From Cyclina sinensis (lineage: Eukaryota; Mollusca; Bivalvia; Venerida; Veneridae), in the NCBI GenBank assembly GCA_012932295.1, contig JAAONU010000009.1, forward strand, positions 1,353,197 to 1,417,196: 64,000 nt of DNA, given 5' to 3'. The notes under the pieces are model-generated. The model was not told the DNA's origin and made no database searches. It saw nothing but the letters and a program-made list of their open reading frames with translations. Positions 49,201 to 61,340 of this stretch are shown one piece after another. The stretch's first letter is position 1. Each line of letters begins with the position of its first letter. The translations under genes and the position numbers were made by a program.

Positions 49201-52200
49201 AATGATGTGATTATGACGACGATGATGATGATAATGATGCATTTACTACATCAACAGTGACTGGTCTGATTTGCAGATTAATTAGCACTTTTGGTAAATA
49301 CCTTTAATACTCCGGTTTACACGAAGCTTCGTTCATATATTCAGTTTCATTCTTTATACAAGTCAACCCGTCATTTTTACCCTTCTAACAATTAATTAAC
49401 TGTTTAACGATAGTTTTTTTTAACTTTTAGGAAAAAACATGTTCACGTCAATGAAAAGAATCAAGTAACTGGATACTAAAGTGCTGAACGATGGTCCAAT
49501 TTAAATGGATACAAAATTAGGAGTTATGTTTGAAAACAAATTGACCATGGTTAAGAGATATGTGATACTCTTGATGGATCACTTTCATGGCGGATAGAAT
49601 CTCAAAAATATATTCCAAATATGCAAGTGTGCAACAGACGAATTACCTTGTCCTTAATTATCTTAACGACACATCATCAGCTGTTACAGAAAATGACTAA
49701 TGCTACTTAATTTTGATAGAACATTCCTTAACTATTATAGAAATGACTTGAGATGAGTTTTGCAGGGATTTTTAGCCGATTTTTCAAATGATTTATATAA
49801 AAAGTATATATTATAAATGACGTGGGATAAAAGAAATTTTATTTACAGCCGGCTGTCATCAGTCTAATGTGTTTTTCAAAACTTGTACATTTGTTGGTCT
49901 CATCAAAAAAACAGAAATTCCAAAAAAAAGAGACCAAATTACCTCCCTTTATAACCCCAAAATATGTAATTCTCTTGAACTGGAAGCAGAGATAGTTTAA
50001 TTTAGTACTACAAAATAATACCATTGAAATCACTTATCAATCTTCTCATAATCTGACTGACTGCATCTAAAATAGACTCTATTTTCTTGAAACTCACCAA
50101 ATGGCATCTATTCATTGATAAGTACAGAAAAAAAATTCATTAATCTGTTAATCCTTTAAGTCCTAACATCAGTTTTATTATGAATGAACAATTCATTCAG
50201 AGGAGCATCTGTGCCTGCTGTAATGTCTTTCATCTAAACGAATAAAAACTCTTTTGCCGTAAGTGGTCTATTCGGATACCTTTGGAACATAGAGAATTTG
50301 TTCGTTCAGAACGCAGACGATATCCTGCTCTCGCGCCAAAGGCAAAGGAAAGAATGTCTTAACAAGGAGTACCTGGGATAAAATCTTCAGCAACAAAGAA
50401 AACGATAGGCTTTTATACGCAATAAAGACGCAAGTGTAGACAACACTACTGCCATTGTATTAAAAAAAATAAAACTCAGTTGCCAGCATACACTGAGACT
50501 GAACCTCAAAGAGAAAGGCGCCCTTTACTATACTATACCTTTTTCAAGGGCCCATCCTTTCCCCCGACCCCCTCCCCATCAAGTATTTTCTCTTCGACAC
50601 GCGTAAGACCAGTTACCTCCCTTTGTTACGAATTATTAATATCACTAAATGCATTAACTTTCAATTGTAATATTGTAACATTTTCTCTGAATTGTAACAT
50701 TTTCGTTAAAAAAATAAGTGTACATATTTCTTATTCTGGAATCTATGAATTTTAAGTTTTCTACTGTTAATAGTACTTCATCTTACATACATATCCAAGA
50801 TATCTTAGCTATTGTATATGAAATTCATGCGTAGTTTTTTTAACAGGTGGGACTTCGTTTTTATCTCTTCTTGACTTTAATTTACACATATTTTTTTCTC
50901 TATCTGATTAAGCTTGTTAAACCTTGTACTTTTCTTTACTTTTTTTCTGGATGAAGTCATAAGCTGTTTGGGATTTTATATCTTAATTTGAATGACTGAA
51001 CATCTGTGTGCTCCGCTCTACAACTATTAACCATATTTAGTCGTAAATTGAATGAAATCCTATCCCAGTCTTGTATATAATGACTGTCATTCATACATTA
51101 CAACTTTCAATTTACTCTAAATGTCTTCAACTAGATACACCAAGGCAATAAATAAACTTATATTAGAAACTCTTACACACGATATATTTTAATGAAAGCG
51201 CTTACATCTCAATTTGTACCAAAGAACATATTAGAATAATTTTCACATATGTATGCATGTTTGGGACCTATAGGGGAGACTGATCCATGATTTAGTATGA
51301 AACAGCCTTTCTCCGCGGGGGAGTGCTGTCCTTTGCATACAAATTCTTGGCTTTATGAAGTTGCTGCCGAAAAAGAAGGCAAGCATAAAATCCGTGAAAT
51401 CCGAATTAGGTCTTTCTCAGTTTATGTGCCGAACATATGTTTGAGTCGAAAGTGTTTATAAGAGTGGAAAATTTAATGCTGTGAAAATAGATTTGTACTA
51501 AGGTAGCCATGCTTTTGATGTAGACCCCTAGTTAATGATGTGAAGCGAAGTATTTGAAAATATTTCAAGCTGGCATATTTATCCTGTTAAGAGTTCCAGA
51601 TTTTATAACAAAAGCAAATACTGAGACCCAAAATTTGCTAAACTTGTTTTCTGAAAAGGCACCAGTATTTGCGTGTTCTAACTTCGTAGAAGACGTGCCA
51701 AACCACTCCTGCACCATACGTACAAGGCTATTATTTATGTTTACTCTAATTCATACCCTTCACTGCTTCCTACGGTTCTAAGCTGTTCTCACTTCAAAAA
51801 CAAAGGTTATTCAATATTTCATAACAAACTGAGCTAAATAGATCAACATTTTGAGGTAACGAAAGCCCTTATTGCCAAAGGACACACTTTTATTCCTAAG
51901 AGCCTGTGTTCTCTTGTTTACTACACGAAACCAATAATCCCTTTGCCATAAAAGCCCTCATAATCAAAACACTTATCCATTAATAACCATATTACCGATG
52001 AAAACACCTAAGAAAGTTTTTTTCTCTTTGGTTAAAGAAAACAACACGTGCAAGTAAAATAAAAAAGATTTGCTTAATGCTTCAGCAGGCTTTCAATTGT
52101 GGTCACAAAGTGTTTGAACTTACGAGCCTCAACCAACCCAGGGTTTGACGACCCGCAAGAATATTAAAATGGGTGGTCTGAAATTAAATGGTTCTTGATA

Positions 52201-55200
52201 CATAAAAATCAAAACATTTAACTGTTTTCTGCGGCAGTGATTTAACACATAACGCTGTTGAATAGTTTAAACTGATAAGGGGTTATGATCGTGTTGGTTT
52301 AATAATAACCAACTAAAGCAATAAAACTAACGCTGAAAGAGCTATGATCATGTTGGTACGGCTTTCCTATAAGGATGGTTATCAAACAATTGCCCCACCA
52401 TATCTACAACAAGTTTTCTTGATTTCACAATATCAGTTGTCAGATAATCAACATAAAATGTCTGTTTGAATTTTGCGATTGAAAACGTATTCAAAGTTAA
52501 TTTCACCCGCCTGTTTTATGAAAACAGAGTCTCATAGATGAGGAATCCTCGTGGCTTGCTTTTTTGCTCTAGATTCAGAAAGCAGACGAAAAATGCTAGG
52601 CTCTATACGTGACATATTGTTAAATGGTTCTAACCAGTTAGCATGGTCCTAACAGGAGGACACAGTCAATGAAGACCAGTATTTTAAACGCAAATTAGAA
52701 TAACTTTCTGTTTATTTCTTTACAAAGACAGATATTGTGAACTGCATGTAGATCTGAATTGAAAATATATATTGAAGCGGACCAAGACAACCAGACGTGT
52801 ATATCAGCGTCTCTTACATTTTATAGGTAAATCATTACTGTTTTGTTATTTGCCAAGCGCAAATTGATAGCAAAAGCTTTATGTAAAAAATTGAAAGCAC
52901 GAGCTTTAGGCAAAAATGTTGATAGAACGAGCTTTATTTTGTGTAAAATAGAAAGTTCGAGCTTTAGGTGAAATAAAAAGTGAAAGGACAAGCTTGAGGT
53001 GAAATAAAAAGTGAAAGGACAAGCTTTAGGTGAAATAAAAAGTGAAAGGACAAGCTTTAGGTGAAATTAAAGTTGGAAGCACAAGTTGTAGGTGAAATAA
53101 AAGATGAAGACAAAAGCTTAAGTAAAATAAAAGATAAAAGCAAAATCTCTATGTGAAATATAAGGTGAAACAACAAACCTAAGGCGAAATAAAAGTTGAA
53201 AGCACAAGTTTTATGTGAAATAAAAGATAAATGAAAGAGCTTCAGTGAAATAAAAGTTGAAGGAAAGAGCTTGAGCTGAAACAAAAGATGAAGGCATGAG
53301 CTTAAGGTAAAATAAAATTTGAAGGGAAGAGCTTCAGGTGAAATAAATGTTGAAGGAAAGAGCTCGAGCTGAAACAAAAGATGAAAGCAAGAGCTTAAGG
53401 TGAAATAAACGATGAATGCAAAAATTTAAGGTAAAATTAAAGATGAAGGCAGAAGTTTAAGGTGAAATAAAGATGAAGGCAAAAGCTTAATGTGAAACAA
53501 AGATTAAGGCAAGAGCATTAGTTGAATTAAAAAATGAAAACAAAGATTTTAAGTGAAAAGGAAGTTGTTTTAAATCGGAAACAGCTTCGAAACATTCAAC
53601 TCTTATTTTTGATCTCTTAAGTAAGATGTCTTGTGAAATAAGGGGTCTTGTTTGAAACAGTCCGACCCTATAAGCATGTTATTGGCAAACTGATTTATAT
53701 TTAAAATTATGGACTTTTTTTATATATATTATTTTAACGCCAACGCAATGGACGGTTAGAGTGTATGAGCTAAAAATTAAAGAAATGAAAATAATTGATA
53801 AACAATTTTAGTTATAAATTATCAACAGTTTTATAAAACTGAAAAGAGTGTATTTATTTGACGTGAGAAATTGGCCATTTCAGTAAATTTAATTGGCTGG
53901 AAACCAGAAGTTTTTGCGAAAAAAAAATTAATTGAAATTCGTTTAGGAACATTCAATTTCGAATATTACACGTCGTAATTGAAAAGTTGCTATGCGAATC
54001 TTTTATTAACATCACTCTATTAACTTTGAAATTTATCTGATTGGAGTTTTTTATGGTGTGAATAGGCAAAGTTGATAATATTTGACAGAAAACTGATTTT
54101 TTGACGGAGTCGTTGGAGCGTCTAGAATCGACGAACATTTAAACGTTTTAATATTTATCAACATACCAAATACATTAGTAATGAATGAGTTATATATTTA
54201 ACAATTTTATCAAATATTCAGACCAAAATGTCAAATATTATAATAATTTTCATATATATTTCGGTTTTTACTTCTGTGTGTTTTTGTGCCTGAAGTGTTA
54301 ACTGCGTTTAAATCAACTTCGGCTGTATCATTCTCTCTCGTTTTGAAAATGAATTAATCAATGACTTATGGGAAAACACGTATTCGTAGAAAAAACTTAA
54401 AATTTTCTTGGAGTCAGTTTTCGCAGACTAGTTAATTGATCTTATAATAATGAAACTTATTGGAAGCTAGATGAACTAATTTCGTTAATTGTATTGAAAA
54501 TTTTGTGGAAATCGACTGGATGATCTGAAGGAAAAGGCATTTTCTTATTCAGATCAAATAAATGTTCATCATCATCATCATCACTATTACCATCATCATC
54601 ATCGTCGTCGACGTCATTGAAGACTTAAAAATGTCAAATTTTAAGTGGCTCAGGAACTATATTATCATTAAAAATTTATTGACTGGACGTATAGAATTAC
54701 TTAACAAAATTTACGTCAGTTTAATAATCAAAAGACTTTTTTTCATCGATTTATTTGGATTTCTTTTAGTCTTTTCTTTTAGTTTTTTCTGTTATTATCT
54801 CAAAGCTGAAGAAAATTATCAAATTAATGTGTAAGTTTCTTTGTTCTGTTTATGGAAACAATGATTTTTTTAAAGGTTATAGATTTAACTTCATTTGTAT
54901 ATATCAGTCTTTTTGGATTTTGCAGTGTCAAATCCAGTACGAACTTATTATGTGATCAGCAATCAGCCAATTAAATATGTGAAATTTAAATCAACAATTA
55001 CGTCACTGTGTTACTCAGACCAAAACCTTTTCGTCAGTTTATAAACATTCTAATATTTTTGTTTACAAAAATACTGCACCAAATTACCACCAATAACTAT
55101 TTAGAACAGTAGATCATTTCAGCATTTATTTTTCACGTTTAATATCTTTTAATGTACCACAAAACCACATTTATTCGTTTAGGTTTCCCCACTTGTTACG

Positions 55201-57276
55201 TTCCTAGCACATAAGCATTATCTGATGAATCGAGAGTAATTACAACCATGTTGTGTTTGGTTTATGTTTTCAAACAGTAAAGGGCTTTTCAGGCGTTAGT
55301 TATACACTCAAAGTCGCGAACTAATGTTAACAGGGAAAAAAGGAACTAACTTAACGGAGTGAAAAGTCTTTGATTAAAAATATCTGAATAATAAATCAGT
55401 TTAAAAAATTCACCATGCAAAAATTAGCAATTTGCAACCAAATTCAAAATTTTAGTACAGATGAAAACCGTTATCAAATTACTAATACTGTATACTATAT
55501 CTTACAATAGTTCTAAACTGAAAAATGAGTTGTCTATAAACGGTTCCTTCACACAATCATAGAAAATGTAAAATATTTCAAAGTTGCGTGTTTTGACGTC
55601 ATTAAAACTATCATTAACTTAACACCAGTTGAGTATGTCCTAACATTCAATTTGCATGAAATTGAGCGTGTTTGATTTGGTAAACAAATTGTTTGAACCA
55701 TTGGGTTTCAAATGACTAAATGTTTTCTCTGACTTAATAATCTATGGAATTTATGCCAAAAAAACACTAAATGTTGCTGACTTGGGTGGTAGTAAAGTAT
55801 GCATCTGTTGCAAAATTTAAGTGTTTTCAAAATTACACTAATTACGTGTTGTATACTTTTAAACAGCAGTTTTCAACAATATTTTTTTGGCTTGTTTAGG
55901 ACGAATTAGTTCTTTCTTTTCATGTGAAATAAATTCCCCTTGACTAATTACTGCCAACATCTTTTTTAAAAGGTCATAAAACGCATAACCCTATCATTAC
56001 GTTGGACTAAAGGGGTGTGACTAATTGTTCTTTAATGAATTGGCCTCTTTGTAAAATAATTTTTAAAAGTTAAACGCTGAAAAACTAAAAGCCACACATG
56101 AAGGAGTAAAATCTAGATTTCTTGATTACAGAATGTTGTCAATGAAACAAAGAACTTCAAAAACGTCTTCTTTTGAATTCTCTCTGTAATTGCGACCCTT
56201 CAGATAAAATGGTAAATCGAAATTTATGTTACTGTATGTTTCAAAGGAAAAAAATTATAATTGGCTGAACCAAATTACGTTCAGAAATCAATTTCTTGCA
56301 TTGTGAATGATTTTCTTATTTCCCTGTGAAGTGTAACCGTTTGTTCACAAAGAAATGCGTAGTTATACAAGTAGACGGCTGATCAAGTGTATTAACTGCG
56401 CTTTTACTTCTCAGCGCAGAGTTTGGAGCAGCTTAAAGTCAGAATAACATCTTTATCACTATAATCAAAGACTTATGAAACCATTATATTGTCAGAGACC
56501 GGTCATTTAAGTTAATTTAAGTACACCCAAATATTTTGCGACATTCCATGACACTTTACGGTAGGTAGGGTATAACGCTGTGTCAAGTACCCTTATCATT
56601 GTTATCGTCATATTGCGGACCGATATCTACGCCATCATCTAAAAGTTTGGAAGGTCTGTCAACAAAAATGAAAAGTCAAATTTATTGAAGTCAGTGGTCA
56701 TTTTAAGACACTTTTATAAATAGAGTGATAATGAAAGCAAAACGTTATGATCAATAGGTGCCCAGTTTTACTTGTACCCTCATAGTCCTGGGGTTTTACA
56801 ACGCGACCCTTTATATTTTCATTCCCACGCCCAGTGGTGGTATATTTAGCTCGTACGAGTCTATTTTCACGAAACCTCTAGAGATGTAACGATTTTTTGT
56901 AGTTAATACTTGCATGTACAATTGTAGGTAGGTTAAAAGAGAAAGAAAACAAACAAAGATTCGACAGGAATATTCAGGAATGTTTAAATCTCTCAGATAT
57001 AGGTACTTACCTCTTTCGATGATTTTTCCAAATATTGATCCTCCATGTCCATTTTCCTGAACCGGACAGTTCCATCTTCTGTCCTTAAACTGGTTCTGAC
57101 ATTCGTCTACTGCCATCCGGGCACCTTTTGCAATAGCAAGAATCGTCCCTGGATTTTTCGTAACCAGTCTTCTTTGCTTTTTCGTCAGTGGTAATAAAGT
57201 TGGTGATGAAAAAATATGAGCTTGTGCGGTCGGTGAGTATAAGTCGTTAGACGGCTCTCCAGTTTTTGCCAATGAC
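42866..57276 (-). CDS. Wnt1: Wnt1 (wingless) gene, exons 2-5 seen, 5' exon missing
   Basis: Secreted Wnt ligand, orthologue of vertebrate Wnt1 and Drosophila wingless. Minus-strand coding exons are 57276-57011, 48715-48450, 47161-47011 and 43200-42866. They join in frame to 339 residues counting the split Trp at the 5' edge. Landmarks are [129 protein letters not shown] and [16 protein letters not shown], ending HTCL. It has 23 cysteines. LEPxDPxHK, DLVYFExSPNFC and CTFHWCC are Wnt1-specific. It lacks the long insertion that fly wingless has between DGAxRV and the EP block. The signal-peptide exon is expected beyond 57276 and was not found up to 64000. Confidence 0.95.
43201..47010 (-). other. 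Wnt1: Wnt1 intron 4/5 (3.8 kb)
   Basis: Bounded on the minus strand by GTAAGA and ATTTCAG. It contains the TTGCAAC-type array at 44585-45010. The rest is AT-rich. The longer frames in it (for example 45468-45866 on the minus strand) have no family features and no splice support. Confidence 0.8.
44585..45010. repeat. tandem array, short irregular unit (~20-30 bp)
   Basis: About 16 copies of AAAAGGTATTGCAACAAAAG, alternating with AGTAAATGCAACAAAAGG variants. The minus-strand frames rich in LLLQYLFV and CNTF are translations of the repeat. Confidence 0.85.
47011..47161 (-). CDS. Wnt1: Wnt1 exon 4: lipidation motif
   Basis: 151 nt, donor GTAAGA at 47010, acceptor CGCAG. It reads [37 protein letters not shown] and [13 protein letters not shown]. 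The Ser after HGM is the expected palmitoleoylation site. The last base starts a Gly codon finished by exon 5. The intron next to the acceptor is an (AAAT)n-type microsatellite, so the pyrimidine tract is repeat-derived. Confidence 0.95.
47162..48449 (-). other. Wnt1: Wnt1 intron 3/4 (1.3 kb)
   Basis: Begins with the weak donor GTTTGT and ends in the microsatellite-derived acceptor region. A stretch at 48280-48300, CGACGGTTCGAAACC, resembles a tRNA B-box and may be a SINE scrap. Nothing else is seen. Confidence 0.75.
47166..47245. repeat. tetranucleotide microsatellite beside Wnt1 exon 4
   Basis: (AAAT)n at 47167-47192, then GAGA/GTGA-type and (GAAC)n repeats to about 47240. On the gene strand this makes TTTATTTATTTATT directly before the CGCAG acceptor of exon 4. 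Confidence 0.85.
48450..48715 (-). CDS. Wnt1: Wnt1 exon 3: core Wnt domain
   Basis: Acceptor TTTTTCAG ending at 48716, 266 nt, phase 0 at the 3' end. It reads [62 protein letters not shown] and LHNNEAGRR. The donor is GTTTGT, a weak site lacking purine at +3 and A at +4, but the next exon continues the family alignment exactly. The exon contains a CpG-rich palindromic patch around 48643-48658 in the RACADG region. Confidence 0.95.
49040..49250. repeat. trinucleotide microsatellite (GAT/GAC/GGT)n
   Basis: About 210 bp of interrupted GATGAT, GACGAC and GGTGGT triplets. It gives spurious frames of Met/Thr, His/Arg or Ile/Val runs in several phases. Confidence 0.9.
52855..53560. repeat. tandem array, ~33-bp unit
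   Basis: About 20 copies of a unit like AGGTGAAATAAAAGTTGAAA then GGAAGAGCTT. The three copies near 52965-53060 are almost identical and the flanks are more diverged. The long minus-strand frame at 53057-53377 is a by-product. Confidence 0.88.
54560..54620. repeat. trinucleotide microsatellite (CAT/CGT)n
   Basis: CATCATCATCATCA with an interruption, then CATCATCATCATCGTCGTCG. Intronic. Confidence 0.85.
57011..57276 (-). CDS. Wnt1: Wnt1 exon 2: mature N-terminus
   Basis: The acceptor on the minus strand is a pyrimidine tract ending TTTCCAG at 57277. The donor is GTAAGT starting at 57010. The exon is 266 nt: one base finishing a split codon (probably Trp), 88 codons, and one base of a Gly codon. 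It encodes [49 protein letters not shown] and FGKIIER. Wnt1 similarity begins right at the acceptor. The same frame stays open upstream to an ATG at 57350, giving a Cys-rich hydrophobic start, but I read that stretch as intron. Confidence 0.93.
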
Positions 57277-58254
57277 CTGGAAAGACGAGAAACATGGATT
57301 GATTGTTTAATTAGAAAACAACCACAACAACAAACAAACAAGTAGTGCATCTAATAAAAAAAAAAAACATCAGGTGTACATGAAAGATAGTACATGACTG
57401 TCCCGCTTAAATCTGTAAAAGTACTTCGTAAGTCAGTTTCATACATTCATTACTGTGCAGTGTAATTTTCTTTCTTTGATGACACCTGGCCAAGAGTCTC
57501 GACGTTTGAAATTCAAGATGATTTCCCTACTAGTATCTGTATAGCACTTAATCTCAAGGATTTTGGTATACTTTCATTACAGGTGATTGGATTACCCATG
57601 CCAGGGCTATTGTTTACGGGCTATGGCACCAATCGCTGCCATTCTTTTCCACTGCATTTGTATCAATTCCAAACCCTGTTTTCTGCTGCTTGATAAACAT
57701 TTATGCTTGAAAAGAAACACTGAATCATTTCGGGTTGACAGACAACTCGGCACGATTAAAGTTATGTATTTGTTTAGACTAATCTACGGCTGTAGTTATC
57801 GCTTTATTGTAGTTAATATTGCATTTTGAAGGCCCGCTGATTCCATTTTCTTGATTTAATAGTAGTAACTAAGCTAGTCTTAAGGGGACCTTAGTTATTA
57901 AACCAGAAGAAGACTTTTGACTTTATTTAAATTATCACTTGATTGTAAGCTTTCGGAAATGCCGAGGGATTGACCTCTAGATTTAGGTATTTTTAACAGA
58001 CAAAAGCTTCCACCAGATCAAACAAAGTGTTTCCTAAACCACAGACTGGGTCAATCCTCCCTTTTTCATCTTTCCATCATAGTTCTGTGATGTTATAGTA
58101 TCAACTAGAATGTAACATTGCAAAGTAAATACACTCTTATTAACTTTTTTGATAAAACAGTCTTAAGTGAGCAACCATTAATATACTGATTCATTGTACT
58201 TCAAGATGATAAGCTGTTGACTACACATTCTTTATTATCATAATCATTATTTAT

Positions 58255-58480
58255 TTATTAATTTAATATTATCATCATCATCATCATCATCATAGAAACA
58301 GGAACAACATGAACTGATTGTTTAATTAAAAAACAACAATGTGTCAAATAACAATCAATCATTATCATCATCATCATCTATTATTATTATTATTATCACC
58401 ATTATTATTATCATCACCATAATTATCATTATCATCATCGCCATCATCTTCATCACTATTATTATCCTCATTATTTACAT
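58255..58480. repeat. trinucleotide microsatellites (ATC)n and (ATT)n
   Basis: ATCATCATC runs near 58272-58292 and a longer interrupted CATCATC/TTATTATTA block at 58362-58475. The poly-Ile frame over it is not a gene. Confidence 0.88.
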
Positions 58481-58835
58481 GTATATGATAAAAATACTTC
58501 CGAGAAAAAAACTATGTAAAGCCTGCTAAAATTTAAAAAAAAAAGATATGATGACAACTTATTTGTCCTTAAAATGTTCGGTAAGCAGAAGTCAGAAGAT
58601 TTTGCAAGCGTTTGTTTGATAGTGAAGACAATCGTTCGGTGTTTTCCATATACAACAATTACGGAAATTGTTGAACTTGATTTCGCTGGTTTGAAATAGA
58701 CAATACAACTTTCAAACAGGACAGTTAGTTTGTAAACGAATTAACAACAAAAAAGGTTTACTATCCACTTATATAGTTTATTCTATGTGAATCAGGGTTA
58801 TCATTGTAAACAATATCGCCTCTTGTCTATCAACC

Positions 58836-59085
58836 ATAAACTAATGAACAAATATCGCCCTATAAACTAATGAACAAATATCGCCCCATAAACTAATGAA
58901 CAAATATCGCTCCATAAACTAATGAACAAATATCGCTCCATAAACTAATGAACAAATATCGCCCCATAAACTAATGAACAAATATCGCCCCATAAACTAA
59001 TGAACAAATATCGCCCCATAAACTAATGAACAAATATCGCCCCATAAACTAATGAACAAATATCGCTTCATAAACTAATGAATAA
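58836..59085. repeat. homogeneous tandem array, 26-bp unit
   Basis: Nine full copies and one partial copy of ATAAACTAATGAACAAATAT then CGCCCC. They start every 26 bp from 58836 to 59070, and only the last bases vary (CGCCCT, CGCTCC, CGCTTC). This is one of the most uniform arrays here and so probably recent. Confidence 0.95.
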
Positions 59086-61269
59086 AATTTATGCACATAG
59101 GTTTAATAATTCTGTTTCCTTTTATCGTATTGGTTATCCACCCTTGAAATGAAACACTGCTTGAAGTATGGCAAAGGTTTTTAAGGATACGGATTTAACA
59201 TCCCCATACCAAAAACAAACCATCGTAATTATAAAATTATACCTATCGTTTTAGACAAACAGTTGAAAATCTAAAATTCAAGCTGAGATCTATTTTTACA
59301 ACGCTTTACGAAGCAATACATCCTTGTAGAATTCATAAGTTTTTTTATTTCAAAGGAAGACAAATGATAGAAACAATGTTTATTTTTATTATCACAAAAG
59401 CGAGCAGAAACTTATGGCATAAAATGCTATAAAACCATTTGTTTCGAGTTTAGACATTATAAAAGAACATTGGTAGATTTTGTCTTGGCTGAGAACTGTG
59501 TACATGTACTGTAACGGAGCGGCTTATCATCAAAGAGTGCCAATTTTCTGTTATGTTCGTCTGCCTCTTTCAAGTTCTGAATAGATTACTCTTTGTAGTT
59601 TGTTTGTATGTTTGTGTATACTTTTTGCATTTATGAAAATAAAGCCGGTGATACTACATCAAAGCGGTGTGCATGCATTTTTTTCCCTCCCGAATCTAAA
59701 TATCTTGCAATACACTACATAATTGTAATAGTGTTGATCGTAAGAAGCCACTGTGTTGAAAGACATGATGTATTAAACAGCCGTTTTATTACAAGTTCAA
59801 AAAAGATTTTCCTTTGATATTTTGTTATTCTAAATCTTCGCAAAGAACAGATTCCAAGATCAGTGTGCAAATATCTTTGAGGAAAAATAAAAGCTTCAGA
59901 ACCATTAATAAACTCCATATTAAATCACGGTTCCTATATTTTCAACTTCATTTAAAAGTTTTACTATGTCCTGTGTGGTGTTCACGTCTTTACATATACA
60001 ATTTTGGATATAATTTTAGATAAAACAAAAATGGATATAGCATTCTTAATAACGTTTTCAAAACATTTAAAATAAACTCTGTGTCTTTTATTTTTGGAAT
60101 AGTGTTGTTCTGTTAATTCATTCGTGTATGTGTTAAAAGATTCATGTGGATTTAAAGAAGTTGAAAAAACGGCAGACGACATCGCAGATTCTCCCCAGAC
60201 TTCGCCATTTCCCTTGACGTCATATCTGCTTAAGAAAATTTGCTTATTAGCATTAGTGCATGCTTTTTCTTTCTAGGCAATTTCAGGTAAATGACGGTTA
60301 CATCGAGTGCATTAAGATAAATTGAGTTAAACTGTTATATGAGTAATTAGTTACTATTTTCATTATATGTCAATACGTTTTTATTACAATCAAATTACAT
60401 TACAAGAAGACTTGCAAAGATCTTGCAGTCTTGTACTTTGTTGTTTTTTTTTATATAATACTGAATTATTTTCATTCTGCTGAGTACATCAATGCAGACC
60501 ATTAATATCAATATTTAAAGGTATAATTAATAATGGAGATATTCCGAACAATTTGCATCAATTTGTTGAAATAGAATTAAATATTAGCTGAAACAATTAT
60601 TCTCTTTACTAACTTCAATAAAATAAAACGATTGCCAATCCAAAATAATTATTTCATATTACATAATTGTAAAAGTGCAACTAGCGTTTTGTAGGAATAT
60701 TGGAAAGCTAGTGCTAACAACCTGAACAAGTTGTCAAATTATTAAGACATCAGTTTGATGAACACATTTCCACCGTGTCTACTTGCAGATCACAAAAACG
60801 ATAGGTTTGGTTTCTTAAGCTAGAAATTTATCGCAGCTCGTGTGAAATCTTAAAAACCGATATATCACAGCCCGAAGGTGACTAAAAATTGTTTTGATAT
60901 TATATGGTTATGTGCTAATATATTTTGTATGTTCATAATTTAGTTTTTTTCCTACTTAAATATAATACAAATAACACATTTGAATTAACTTGAGCAGGAG
61001 ACCGCGTCAGTTAAGAGATCAGTTGCATTAGCTGTCTGGTATTTTTTTATATTCTCATTAGGTAGAGAAGGAACTGTTTCCAAGGCGTTATGAGACCGCT
61101 GAATTTTTAGACAAACTTTTGGTTTTGATAATAAGGTTGTCTGTTTAAACAGTAAAGTGCTTGTTTATTATAGTGTCGCCCTTTCAGAAAGCGCCCAGCT
61201 TTCTGGGCCTATCAGACACCTCTATTTTTGTACATATTTACTGATTGATTCCTTATCCGCTATGTCAAA

Positions 61270-61340
61270 CGGACCTTAAGGGATTTAAACCTCCAACCTC
61301 CCGTTCCGTAGACGACTTAACAACTAGTCCACAAGGACAA
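61270..61340 (-). mobile_element. tRNA-derived SINE fragment
   Basis: The minus strand reads GTGGACTAGTTGTTAAGTCG, then ACGGGAGGTTGGAGGTTTAA followed by ATCCC. The second part resembles a tRNA T-arm (GGAGGTTTAAATCCC). The 5' box A is weak. Confidence 0.4.

Larger units (their letters stand above)
48716..57010 (-). other. Wnt1: Wnt1 intron 2/3 (8.3 kb)
   Basis: Bounded by GTAAGT and TTTTTCAG on the minus strand. It holds trinucleotide repeats (49040-49250, 54560-54620) and the ~33-bp array at 52855-53560. No gene is recognised elsewhere; the remaining sequence is AT-rich. Confidence 0.8.

Noticed and set aside
48936..49260. Poly-His, poly-Val/Ile and poly-Met/Thr frames
   Set aside because: They come from the trinucleotide microsatellite in Wnt1 intron 2/3.
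57277..57350. ATG at 57350 as the Wnt1 start codon
   Set aside because: A strong acceptor (TTTCTCGTCTTTCCAG) sits exactly where Wnt1 similarity begins, and the upstream part is simple-sequence rich. It is kept only as an alternative.
58836..59085. Array that looks CRISPR-like
   Set aside because: Units are directly abutting with no variable spacers, and the DNA is animal nuclear, so this is a minisatellite.
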